From NCBI RefSeq assembly GCF_019145205.1, contig NZ_JAHSTT010000008.1, positions 186,001 to 250,000 on the forward strand: DNA of 64,000 nucleotides, written 5' to 3'. A program made the position numbers and the translations under genes. Source of the stretch: Pseudomonas khavaziana (GTDB lineage Bacteria > Pseudomonadota > Gammaproteobacteria > Pseudomonadales > Pseudomonadaceae). The notes under the pieces were generated by a model, which did no database searches, was not told where the DNA came from, and saw only the letters and a program-made list of their open reading frames with translations. Position 1 is the stretch's first letter; each line of letters opens with the position of its first letter. Shown in pieces: positions 1 through 7,926 of the stretch.

Positions 1-2
1 GT

Positions 3-413
3 CGCGCAGCAGTACCAGGTAGTAATCACGGCTACTTCATCCAGCCAACCTTGTTACTTGCACGTAATGACATGAGCATCTGCCAAGAAGAGATTTTTGG
101 CCCGGTACTGTCGCTGATCGTGTGGGATGATTATGAAACGATGATCGCCCAGGCCAATGACACCGAATATGGTTTGGCGTCCGGAATCTATACCAGCAAC
201 TTGCAGCACGCTATGGAAACCGCAGCAAGGTTGGAGGCGGGATCGGTGTGGATCAATCGTTATTCGAACATTACCGATGGCACCGCCTTTGGCGGCTATA
301 AAAATAGTGGTATTGGTCGAGAGTTCTGTCGGGAGACCCTGAATGCCTACACGCAGATCAAAACTGTGACGGTACAAGCAAGGTTGCCGAAGGTATGGTT
401 CACCGAAAGATAA
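3..413 (+). CDS. Aldehyde dehydrogenase family protein, C-terminal part (5' end outside window)
   Basis: The reading frame is open from the left edge, so only the last ~136 residues are present. They contain the family segment EEIFGPVLSL, the YGLASGIYT region, and the C-terminal FGGYKNSGIGREF block that closes the NAD(P)+-dependent aldehyde dehydrogenase fold. The catalytic Cys and Glu lie upstream of the window. The enzyme would oxidise an aldehyde to a carboxylic acid in the cytoplasm; the substrate cannot be told from this part. The segment resembles the betaine-aldehyde and gamma-aminobutyraldehyde type, but that is only a family-level impression. A terminator follows about 110 bases after the stop, so this is probably the last gene of its transcript. 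Confidence 0.9.
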   Translation, partial: RAAVPGSNHGYFIQPTLLLARNDMSICQEEIFGPVLSLIVWDDYETMIAQANDTEYGLASGIYTSNLQHAMETAARLEAGSVWINRYSNITDGTAFGGYKNSGIGREFCRETLNAYTQIKTVTVQARLPKVWFTER

Positions 414-524
414 AAACAGGCAATTCATTTGGGTAGTTGATTTTTTGCGCCCACCAGCACCTTGCGCATGTTGAGTGCTTTAGAATCGATAAAAACATGC
501 AAGGTTAAAATGTAGAAGTTTAGG

Positions 525-559
525 TTGGCGTTGCCTCACAGATGCACGCCAATTTTTTT
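525..559 (+). terminator. Rho-independent terminator after the aldehyde dehydrogenase gene
   Basis: TTGGCGT (525-531) pairs with ACGCCAA (546-552), and a run of seven T follows at once (553-559). The stem can be extended inward by a GC/GC pair. The position downstream of the aldehyde dehydrogenase stop fits transcription termination. Confidence 0.8.
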
Positions 560-920
560 GTCTCGGTACGGTCGAGCTTCTTATCCAATGATGATGTGAC
601 TCACTTCATGCCTGAATGTGAACTGTGTTAGAAATATCAATAATCCCTCTCGGAGTGTGATTGGTTTTCCGCTATCGGAATTCCCGTCCGAATATATTTC
701 ATCATATTTTATATGCTCTAATTCATTATGTTTTGTTGGGGTTGATGTCGGCTGAGAAAAATTATTTATGCTGTGTAGGAATAGTCCTACAAGGCCTGAG
801 GATCTATCTTTGGTCTGTGTGGATCGTTGCGGTTGGCTGCTTCTGTGAGAAAGGTAGAATCCGGGAACTCTTAAGCATAGTGAACTTATCTATTTGTTGT
901 TGCCAACCTAGAGGTACACA
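560..920. other. Gene-poor region upstream of the pilin remnant
   Basis: I see no convincing gene here. A 94-codon open frame at 661-945 has no family resemblance and runs through the start of the pilin remnant, so I treat it as chance. The region is AT-rich compared with its surroundings and contains the dyad at 774-791. It probably is the old promoter region of the decayed fimbrial locus. Confidence 0.5.
774..791. promoter_or_regulatory. Perfect dyad resembling an RcsB box
   Basis: TGTAGGA, four bases (ATAG), then TCCTACA forms a perfect 7+7 inverted repeat. The core TAGGAATAGTCCTA matches 12 of 14 bases of the enterobacterial RcsB box (TAAGAATATTCCTA). It lies about 130 bp upstream of the pilin remnant, and weaker versions occur upstream of the hybrid kinase gene and of the intact pilin gene. 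The LuxR-type response regulator encoded at 2488-3117 is the natural candidate to bind it. Binding is inference. Confidence 0.55.
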
Positions 921-1022
921 GTGGTGTCTATTCCATTCAAAATAATTCTCGCGTCGTCCATCGTTGGGCTTTTCGCTACATCTGCTATGGCTGCTGACGG
1001 TACTATCAATTTAGGGAGTTGA
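921..1022 (+). pseudogene. Remnant of a fimbrial major pilin gene (signal peptide and first residues only)
   Basis: A GTG-started frame encodes 33 residues: a hydrophobic signal peptide ending ATSAMA, then ADGTINLGS and a stop. The intact pilin at 23897 begins the same way (signal peptide ending TSALA, then ADGTINFTG), and both use GTG starts. The rest of the pilin, the chaperone and the usher are missing, and the frame runs straight into the leader of an adhesin gene. This looks like an internal deletion of a second copy of the fimbrial operon. The stub is too short to make a pilus subunit. Confidence 0.75.
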
Positions 1023-1072
1023 TGTATGATAAGTTTGATTTGTATTTCCTCTTGGGCGATGTGGAGAGTGGT

Positions 1073-2098
1073 GTGAGAAAATTATGGTTTGTGTTTTTCT
1101 GTTTTTTTGTTCGCGTATGTAATGCGGAAATTGTATGCGCTCCGGTCTCGTCACCGTTGAAGATAATCTTACCGTCTGACATAAACTGGCAGAAAGAAAG
1201 CCATGCTGATGGTATGATTTCTACCGAGTGGCATACCGCATCCAATCAAAGGATTTGCAATGGTGTTGGTGTTTTTCAATTGAATAATACGTTCTTGGCC
1301 CCTCGTGTAGGCACGTTCTCATTTGGCAAAAGTAACTATTCATTGTTTTCAACACCGGTCCCGGGTGTAGGTTTTATTGCTGAGCTTATGTATATGATCG
1401 GGGATTGGGGGGCGGCTACTGATGTCACAGCTAGTGGTGGCGTGATGCTTACACATAGCTCGTCAGGTGCTCCGGTATCGTTTATTAATCAACATATCAA
1501 GATAGGTGCGCGAATAAGATTGGTGGCTATAGATAAGGGTCTCAAGTCAGGTATTTATACCGTTCCCCCCTTCAATGTAATAGCCTCGACGTTTGATCAA
1601 AACGGTTTTGCGTCGATTGATATGGGTATTGCAACTACCTCCGGCACGACAGTCACTGCAAAGTCAAAATCATGTACTCTTGAGTCGCCGGATGTTGTAA
1701 AGCTACCAAAGTCCAGCTTTTCACAGTTTAAATCGGTCGGTGATACCGCGGGCGACACCCAATTTAGTCTTTCGCTGGTTTGTTCCGATTCATTTGCTCC
1801 ATACACGGTATCCTACTATATGACAGATGCCTATAATTCAGCAAATAACAGTGCTCTGCTCGCCTCTCCGGATGGGGCACGTTATGTGAAAGGAATACGC
1901 GTGCAAGTGATTGATGGATTTACTCCAGTGAATTTTAGCTCTGAACTTACCACGCTTAGCAGGCGCTATATTGGTGCTGTAGGGACTGCAGGCGCAAACT
2001 TAAGTAAGCAGTTTTTTGCTCGGTATAAGCGTGATGCTTCAAAAATGTCCCCAGGTCTCGTTGAGGCAGGTGTGGTTGTCACTCTGGTTTATGAATGA
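1073..2098 (+). CDS. Fimbrial tip adhesin (orphan copy)
   Basis: This 341-residue protein resembles the adhesin at 27847-28869 in length and layout. A GTG start at 1073 is chosen because GGAGAG lies at 1063-1068 and because it opens a clean signal peptide (RKLWFVFFCFFVRVCNA, then EIVCA). The last ~150 residues look like a pilin domain: a cysteine pair (KSKSCTLESP and LSLVCSDSF) and the C-terminal beta strand VEAGVVVTLVYE. The adhesin would sit at the tip of a chaperone-usher pilus and bind a surface through its N-terminal half, which is diverged from the paralogue. No chaperone or usher gene is adjacent. The gene is intact, so it could be assembled by the intact system at 24-28 kb or be on the way to decay. 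It is AT-richer than its neighbours. Confidence 0.8.
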   Translation: MRKLWFVFFCFFVRVCNAEIVCAPVSSPLKIILPSDINWQKESHADGMISTEWHTASNQRICNGVGVFQLNNTFLAPRVGTFSFGKSNYSLFSTPVPGVGFIAELMYMIGDWGAATDVTASGGVMLTHSSSGAPVSFINQHIKIGARIRLVAIDKGLKSGIYTVPPFNVIASTFDQNGFASIDMGIATTSGTTVTAKSKSCTLESPDVVKLPKSSFSQFKSVGDTAGDTQFSLSLVCSDSFAPYTVSYYMTDAYNSANNSALLASPDGARYVKGIRVQVIDGFTPVNFSSELTTLSRRYIGAVGTAGANLSKQFFARYKRDASKMSPGLVEAGVVVTLVYE

Positions 2099-2487
2099 GG
2101 CGCGCTTAAATTATGGATTTTCTGTAAATTATGTATTGGCTTGCAGGCGCTTCTCCAAAAAAATAAACTTTGCATGAGGGTGGTGGTCATGTCTTTTGTT
2201 TGTTACTTGGACTTCACGCGTATTGCAATGATCGGGTAAGTGTTGCTATTTACGGTTGCTCCTTTGTTTGCGGGTGATGTGCTCAAGGTTTTTTACCTTC
2301 ACCCTATCCATGCTCTATGAGCAAGCTGTTATTCTTTCTGCGTACTCGTAGTGCGTCGAGTATGCGATTAGTAGTGGCGAATGGGGAGGGGAGGGTTACA
2401 ATAATACAGCCCCCGCGGGCCGATGTAGGCTTGAACTGTCATCAGCAGGCCTACCATCTTATCTCAACTGTAAGGAACTCATTAACT
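2099..2487. other. Intergenic region before the response regulator gene
   Basis: No gene is supported here. The response regulator frame is open upstream to 2317, but the extra 57 residues precede the conserved start of the receiver domain and show no domain, so I treat them as untranslated. The region probably holds the regulator's promoter, but I find no clear dyad like the one at 774-791. Confidence 0.5.
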
Positions 2488-3117
2488 ATGGGCAACATAG
2501 TCATCGTCGACGACCACCCCCTGATGCGTATGGCTGTGCGCGTGATGCTTGAGCAAGAAGGCCATTCGATTGTCGCCGAGGTCGACAACGGTGTAGACGC
2601 GGTAGAAGTCGTCCGCAAACTGCTCCCGGACCTGATCGTTCTTGACCTGAGTATTCCGAAAATGGACGGCCTCTCTGTCATCGCGCACTTGAAGGCTATC
2701 GGCATTTCTACCCGTGTGTTGATCCTCACCTCTGGCGACACTCGCAACTTCGCCATGCGCTCGTTACAAGCCGGTGCCGCAGGTTTTGTCTGCAAGGATG
2801 ACAACCTGGACGAGCTGATAGGGGCGGTGAAGGCAGTGCTGTCGGGTTACAGCTATTTCCCGGTCAATACCATCCACCAATTACGCGACAATACCCAGGC
2901 CGCCAGCGAGGAAAGCCAGCTGATTGCGCAATTGTCAGATCGTGAGATCACCGTGTTGAAACTGCTGGCACGCGGCATGGGCAACCAGGCCATCGCCGAT
3001 GAGTTGATGATCAATCACAAAACGGTGAGCACTTATAAAATCCGCCTGCAACGCAAACTGAGTGTAGAAAACCTGATTGCGCTCGGTGACCTGGCCAAGC
3101 GCAATGGCTTGGCGTAG
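2488..3117 (+). CDS. BvgA/RcsB/RocA1-type response regulator (REC + LuxR HTH)
   Basis: The 209-residue product has a receiver domain (MGNIVIVDDHPLMR, with phospho-acceptor Asp53 in DLIVLDLSIPKMDG) and a C-terminal LuxR-type helix-turn-helix (LSDREITVLKLLARGMGNQAIADEL, NHKTVSTYK). It has the length and layout of BvgA, EvgA and RocA1. ATG 2488 is chosen because the receiver begins there and AAGGA lies 11 bases upstream. The gene converges with the BvgS-type sensor (stops 12 bp apart), which is its likely phosphodonor; the RcsC-type kinase nearby may also feed it. By analogy with RocA1 and P. aeruginosa RcsB it should control fimbrial genes, probably through the RcsB-like dyads in this window. 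That target assignment is inference. Confidence 0.9.
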   Translation: MGNIVIVDDHPLMRMAVRVMLEQEGHSIVAEVDNGVDAVEVVRKLLPDLIVLDLSIPKMDGLSVIAHLKAIGISTRVLILTSGDTRNFAMRSLQAGAAGFVCKDDNLDELIGAVKAVLSGYSYFPVNTIHQLRDNTQAASEESQLIAQLSDREITVLKLLARGMGNQAIADELMINHKTVSTYKIRLQRKLSVENLIALGDLAKRNGLA

Positions 3118-3128
3118 TCGCTCACAGC

Positions 3129-6100
3129 CTAGGGCTCGAGCATGTTTTGAATGCGCCGTAACTCCTTCTTCACCTGCCTGACCTGCGCCGGTACGTCCTC
3201 AGCGCCGGTTCGGCAGCCATGCTCCAGTTCTTTGCACAGCCCAAGCAGATAGTCATTGCGCATCAATGCCGCGCTGCCCCTCAAACGGTGTGCCAGCTCC
3301 GCAATGCCTGCGAGATCCCGTGTCTCACTGAAGTCACGCAACTGCTCGATATCCTGTTGATTGCTGCGCATCAATTCAGCTAGCAGTTGTTGAATGATTG
3401 CCGGGTTGTCACCGGTAATCGGCTGGAGCAGATTCATGTCGAATTCAGGCCGATGCAGCGTCGGTCTGGTGCCTTTATAGGCCGGCTTATCCGCAGGCTC
3501 CAGTGATGCCAGGCGCTGTTCAAGGATGGTCAGGCTGATGGGTTTGATCAGACAGTCGCCCATGCCCGCATTAAGACAGCGGTCCATTTCTTCCTGCTGG
3601 GCGTCGGCTGTCACCCCCAGAATCGTCAATACACCGCTGTTGCGTTGCTGTTCTTCCTTGCGGATCGCCAGTGTCAGTTCTACTCCGTCCATGATCGGCA
3701 TGTGGTAATCCGTGATAAGCCAGTCAACCGGAAAGGCACGCCAGGCCTCCAATGCCTCCAGCCCATTGCTGGCTTCAATCACCTTGCAGCCCAGGTACTC
3801 CAGCTGCGCGCGCAGCATTTGACGGTTCAAGGTATTGTCGTCTGCGATCAGCACTCGCATGGCCCAGCTTGGAGTGGCCTCGCAAGACGCAGCCAGCGGC
3901 GTTTCTTCTTCAGGCAGCGGTTCCAGAAGCTTGAGCTTGAGGGTTACATTGACCGTAGTGCCTTGCCCCAGCGTGCTGGTAAGTTCCAGGCGGCCACCCA
4001 TCATCTCGCACAGCGACCGCGACACCACCAGCCCGAGGCCGCTGCCGCCATGCACCGATAGGTCCGACTGAGTCACTTGCGCGAAGGGGCGAAACAGCGT
4101 TTGCCGGTCTGCCTCACTGATGCCCATGCCCGTGTCCTGCACTTGCAGATGCATGTTGAGTGTCTGCCCCTTCAACACGCGGCACACCAAGCGGATGACG
4201 ATTCGGCCGCGCTCGGTGAACTTGATCGCATTGCTCACCAGATTGGACAGTACCTGCTTGAAGCGCAGCGGGTCGATGGAGACATCAAGGGTGGTGCCGG
4301 CGTCGATCTCGAGAATCAGGTCCAGTTTCTTCTTTCTCGCCAGCCCTTCGAACACTCGCGCCACCATCTCCACCAGGTTCTTGAGGTTGGCCCGGCGTGG
4401 CGAGAAGCTCAAGTGCCCGGATTCGATACGTACGATGTCCAACGTATTGCCCAACAGCTCCAGCAGGTTTTTGGCGGCCGTGTAGGCCACGTCGATGTTC
4501 ACTCGATCCAGTACGCCGTGGTCGGCGCGTTTGAGCGCCAACTCCAACGTGCCGATCACCGCGCTCATGGGGGTGCGGATTTCGTGGCTCATGGTCGCAA
4601 GAAATTGGGTTTTGGCGCGGCTGGCCTCGTCGGCCTGGGTTTTGGCCTGCTGCAGTTGTTCGATCAGGTGATGATGTTGCGAGACGTCTTGCCAGCCACA
4701 GATCACCCCGGCGATCGTGCCATTAGAATCACGAAACGGCTGAATCCAATGCTCGATGAAGTGGGATTGTCCCTCGATGGTGATCTGCAGTTGCTGTTCG
4801 ATGGCATTGCCATCCTCCATGGCTTGCAGGTAACTCTGGTGGAGCGAGGGCGCCAGTTCGATATCGCCATGGTTCGTTTGCAAAGCAGTTTTACCCAGCA
4901 CCTGGGATTGGCACAGTTTCATGACGTGTTCATAGCTGCGGCTGCATGACAGCAGGCGTCCTTCGCGGTCGCGTACATACACGGGAACGGGCATGGCATG
5001 GTTCAAGGTTTGCAAAAACTCCAGCTGATCATTCAGGGCTTTTTCAGCTGCGACCCGGCGCCGGATCTGACGGCGCAGTTGCACGATTCGGATGATCGAA
5101 ATCAGCAGCACCAGCAATGCGCAGCAGATGATCTGCAGGATGACCAGTTTGTAGTCGCGCCAGTTCTGGCCACTCATGGCCGCATTTGCGCGCCAGCGAA
5201 TGGTGATTGCATTAAGCTCGTCAGGTGGGATGCTCAGCAGAGCTTTATCCATGATCGACTGCAGCTCGGTTTCGCCACGGCGCATGGCGAAGTTGGCGGT
5301 GGCCGCCTGGCCGTCGACGACCCCGGCCACGCGCAGGTCTCTTTCATAGAGGCGCGCGGTGTAGTAGCGAGCCATGGACAGGGTCATCAACACTGCGTCG
5401 GCTTCGCCATTGACCACCATGCGCATGGCCTCAAGGTTGTTTGTTGGGGTGATCAACTGCACCGTGGGAAAGCCTTTGCGAATGCTGTCGATCAGCACAT
5501 GCCCCTGGACTATGGCCAGGCGCTTGCCGGTCAAAGCATTGAGACTCGAACGCGATCGGCCCGATTCAGCCGTCGACGCGACCAGCGCAAACGAGCTGGT
5601 TGCGAATGGATGGCTGAAACGGAAATGGTTCAGCCGCTCCGGGCTGGCCGTCAACACGGCTAAATCGGTATCGCCGTCGCGTAAAGCGTCCTGAATGCCT
5701 TCAAAACTAGAGGCGCGTTGAATCTCGAACTTGAGCCCGGTGCGTTGGGTGATGATCTCGAACAAGTCGGATATCACACCGTTGAAGCGGCCCTTGGCGT
5801 CAAAAAACGCCGAGGGTGCCATGTCATCGTTAATCATGAAGCGCGCCACTGGGTGCTGGGCCAGCCAGCGTTTTTCCTGGGCGTTCAGATGCACATTATC
5901 GTCCGGCATTACTGTGCCGCCGCCGGTCCAGCGCTTGATCAGGTAGCTCATGCGCAGTTGGCCGAATGTGGTCAGCGAGGCATTTAGAATGCGTAGCAGG
6001 CGTTGATCTTCCTGCTTGAGCAGAAACCCATAGCCGCCTGCGTCGACTTTCACGAACTGGATAAATTTGAGATAGCTGAAAAAGCTATGGTTGACCAAGT

Positions 6101-6761
6101 AGTGGGTGGTTACCGAGTCGCCCAAAAACACGTCGATGTTCTGGAACGCGACGGCGGCCAAGGCTTGCGCGGTGGTGCCGTAGGTAAAAAACTGTGCATG
6201 AGGATAGCGGTCGGTCAGTAGCGCGTATGGCAGGTAGTCCTTGGAGACTGCTACGGTTAGCCCATTGAGATCTGAGGAAACCGCAATGTCGCTGTCCTGG
6301 CGTTGATAGAGTACGGGGGCATTGACGCTGTACGGCAGCGTCACCACCGTGTCAGAAGAGTCGCGATCATAGTCGCTGGACCGGCTGATCAAGTCGATTT
6401 CGCCGGCTCGCAAGGCGGCCATCGCTTGCCCTCGGTCAGCAAACCCGACGACTTTGATATCCAGGCCCAGTTGCTGCTTGAGCATTGTCGCCACGTCAGC
6501 GCTGATGCCCTCGTAATCACCGTTGCCGTAGACCATGTCGAAGGGCAGGGTGAACGGTGCGACAACGCCCAGGGTGAGGACACGCCGTTGGCGCAACCAG
6601 GCCCAGTCGGCTTCCGGTAATTGCAGCTTTTGTGGTTCCTGACTCACTTGGCTAAGCAAGTGCAGGGGCTGTTGCGGCATGGGTATCGTTGCGGCAGCGC
6701 CGTACGATACAGCCGGCAGCAGTACGGTGAAGAAAGCCACGAAGGCTCTGAGCGTGGACAT
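3129..6761 (-). CDS. BvgS/RocS1/PvrS-type unorthodox sensor histidine kinase
   Basis: This is a ~1210-residue inner-membrane phosphorelay kinase. In order it has a signal segment, two periplasmic solute-binding-type (PBPb) sensor domains (roughly 50-275 and 290-525), a transmembrane helix (~540-560), a PAS-like domain (~580-695), a HisKA domain with His726 (FLATMSHEIRTP), an HATPase domain (GSGLGL), a receiver with Asp1018 (WLITDYHMPIMDG), and an HPt domain with His1158 (ELAHRLRGSA). This is the full BvgS/EvgS arrangement. The Met at 6761 opens a good signal peptide; the frame extends 21 codons further upstream, so the start is uncertain. It lies downstream of the EAL gene on the same strand, probably in one transcript, and converges with its likely partner regulator. 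Confidence 0.9.
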   Translation of the reverse strand: MSTLRAFVAFFTVLLPAVSYGAAATIPMPQQPLHLLSQVSQEPQKLQLPEADWAWLRQRRVLTLGVVAPFTLPFDMVYGNGDYEGISADVATMLKQQLGLDIKVVGFADRGQAMAALRAGEIDLISRSSDYDRDSSDTVVTLPYSVNAPVLYQRQDSDIAVSSDLNGLTVAVSKDYLPYALLTDRYPHAQFFTYGTTAQALAAVAFQNIDVFLGDSVTTHYLVNHSFFSYLKFIQFVKVDAGGYGFLLKQEDQRLLRILNASLTTFGQLRMSYLIKRWTGGGTVMPDDNVHLNAQEKRWLAQHPVARFMINDDMAPSAFFDAKGRFNGVISDLFEIITQRTGLKFEIQRASSFEGIQDALRDGDTDLAVLTASPERLNHFRFSHPFATSSFALVASTAESGRSRSSLNALTGKRLAIVQGHVLIDSIRKGFPTVQLITPTNNLEAMRMVVNGEADAVLMTLSMARYYTARLYERDLRVAGVVDGQAATANFAMRRGETELQSIMDKALLSIPPDELNAITIRWRANAAMSGQNWRDYKLVILQIICCALLVLLISIIRIVQLRRQIRRRVAAEKALNDQLEFLQTLNHAMPVPVYVRDREGRLLSCSRSYEHVMKLCQSQVLGKTALQTNHGDIELAPSLHQSYLQAMEDGNAIEQQLQITIEGQSHFIEHWIQPFRDSNGTIAGVICGWQDVSQHHHLIEQLQQAKTQADEASRAKTQFLATMSHEIRTPMSAVIGTLELALKRADHGVLDRVNIDVAYTAAKNLLELLGNTLDIVRIESGHLSFSPRRANLKNLVEMVARVFEGLARKKKLDLILEIDAGTTLDVSIDPLRFKQVLSNLVSNAIKFTERGRIVIRLVCRVLKGQTLNMHLQVQDTGMGISEADRQTLFRPFAQVTQSDLSVHGGSGLGLVVSRSLCEMMGGRLELTSTLGQGTTVNVTLKLKLLEPLPEEETPLAASCEATPSWAMRVLIADDNTLNRQMLRAQLEYLGCKVIEASNGLEALEAWRAFPVDWLITDYHMPIMDGVELTLAIRKEEQQRNSGVLTILGVTADAQQEEMDRCLNAGMGDCLIKPISLTILEQRLASLEPADKPAYKGTRPTLHRPEFDMNLLQPITGDNPAIIQQLLAELMRSNQQDIEQLRDFSETRDLAGIAELAHRLRGSAALMRNDYLLGLCKELEHGCRTGAEDVPAQVRQVKKELRRIQNMLEP

Positions 6762-6870
6762 GAAAACGTATACCTGACTGCAAAATGCCAAGTACGCCGC
6801 GCTGGCCGGCTCAAGGTCGACCACGGACGTGGCGGGTGGGGAGGGAAGTTAGAGCGATGTGAATGGGCGT

Positions 6871-7719
6871 TCAGACTGACGTCAGCACCACCTGTGAGCC
6901 CGCAATGTATTCAAGGATGTACGGCAGCAGCGCGGTATCCGCCATCGGCGGGGCGATGGCATATCCCTGCACAATGGATACGCCCAGGGTTTTGAGCCGC
7001 TTGAGCTGGGCCGGGGTCTCGACACCCTCGATCACCAGCGACACACCCAGGCTGGCTGCCAGGCTGACGGTATGGGCGACAATGGCGGTGCAGGCCGAGT
7101 GCGTGTCGAGTTTGTGTACGAAACCGGCGTCGAGTTTGAGCTCGGTGAAAGGCACATCACACAAGCGCTCCAGTGACGAGAAACCGGTGCCAAAGTCATC
7201 CATGGACAAACCGCAGCCCAACAGTTTGAGTTGCAACAGGTTGTTCATGGCGACACTGCACGGATTGAGCGTGCCGGTTTCGGTGATCTCGAAGATGATG
7301 CTTCGGGCAGGGCACTCATGTGCACGCAGCAGCACTTTAATCGCCTGGCTCAGTATGGGGTTGCTGAGTTGAGACGGCTGAAGGTTGAATGACATCGTCA
7401 ATGGCAGGTTCAGGCTGGCCAGTTTCTGGCGCAGGATCAGCCCTTGCTCGAAGAGGCGCAGGAACAGCTCATCCATCAGGTCATGACGCGCTAGTGCTTG
7501 CAGGAAATAACCGGGCGTCAGCAGGCCTTTGTGAGGGTGCTGCCAGCGTGCAAGTACTTCCAAGCCGCTAATCGTACCCGTTTTCAACGAAAGCTGAGGT
7601 TGGTAAAAACCCACAAACTCGTGATCCGCCAACCCTTGGCGTAGCTCCTGGACGTCGGGCTCTTGAACCCTCGGGGCGGCTGGAATCTGACTTAGGCTGA
7701 GTGCGGCTGAGGTTTTCAT
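6871..7719 (-). CDS. EAL-domain cyclic-di-GMP phosphodiesterase (RocR/PvrR-like, receiver absent)
   Basis: Nearly the whole 282-residue product is an EAL domain. The signature reads EVLARW (Glu54) instead of EALARW. The other residues expected for an active enzyme are visible: Asn in MSFNLQPSQL, Glu in FEITETG, the Asp pair in DDFGTGFSS, Lys in ELKLDAGF, Glu in EGVET and Gln in QGYAIAPP. It should therefore hydrolyse c-di-GMP to pGpG. RocR and PvrR, the EAL proteins of the P. aeruginosa fimbrial regulatory systems, carry an N-terminal receiver that lets them compete for the sensor. Here only ~25 non-conserved residues precede the EAL domain, so that input is missing. The gene is upstream of and co-directional with the sensor kinase, and divergent from the hybrid kinase. 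GCAGGGC is a possible ribosome-binding site. Confidence 0.88.
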   Translation of the reverse strand: MKTSAALSLSQIPAAPRVQEPDVQELRQGLADHEFVGFYQPQLSLKTGTISGLEVLARWQHPHKGLLTPGYFLQALARHDLMDELFLRLFEQGLILRQKLASLNLPLTMSFNLQPSQLSNPILSQAIKVLLRAHECPARSIIFEITETGTLNPCSVAMNNLLQLKLLGCGLSMDDFGTGFSSLERLCDVPFTELKLDAGFVHKLDTHSACTAIVAHTVSLAASLGVSLVIEGVETPAQLKRLKTLGVSIVQGYAIAPPMADTALLPYILEYIAGSQVVLTSV

Positions 7720-7926
7720 GTAATGCCCTGCAAGGGATGGCCATGAGTTAATTTTGCGGGATATACGTAACCATAAATGTCAGCTCTTTCGAGCTGATAT
7801 GTAGGACTAATCTTACTGGCTAATGAAAAGCCTATAGACTTGTCCGCAGGGTCCGTTGCTCGGTAACCGCACATGAATAATCAATGTCCTGGATTTCCCT
7901 GATGAACCGTGTAACTGGCATCACGT
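7720..7926. promoter_or_regulatory. Divergent promoter region with two dyads between EAL and hybrid kinase genes
   Basis: A perfect dyad TCAGCTC-TTTC-GAGCTGA lies at 7780-7797. It is followed directly at 7800-7817 by TGTAGGA-CTAA-TCTTACT, which resembles the dyad at 774-791 (identical left arm, 5 of 7 in the right arm) and matches 10 of 14 bases of the RcsB box. The pair sits where divergent promoters for the EAL/sensor transcript and the hybrid kinase are expected, so it may give feedback control by the response regulator. Function is inference. Confidence 0.5.

Noticed and set aside
661..945. 94-codon open frame upstream of the pilin remnant
   Set aside because: No family match, and it overlaps the pilin stub start; the dyad at 774-791 is more plausible as a non-coding element.
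4077..4949. 290-codon open frame opposite the BvgS-type kinase
   Set aside because: Shadow of the kinase gene; no ribosome-binding site, no motif.
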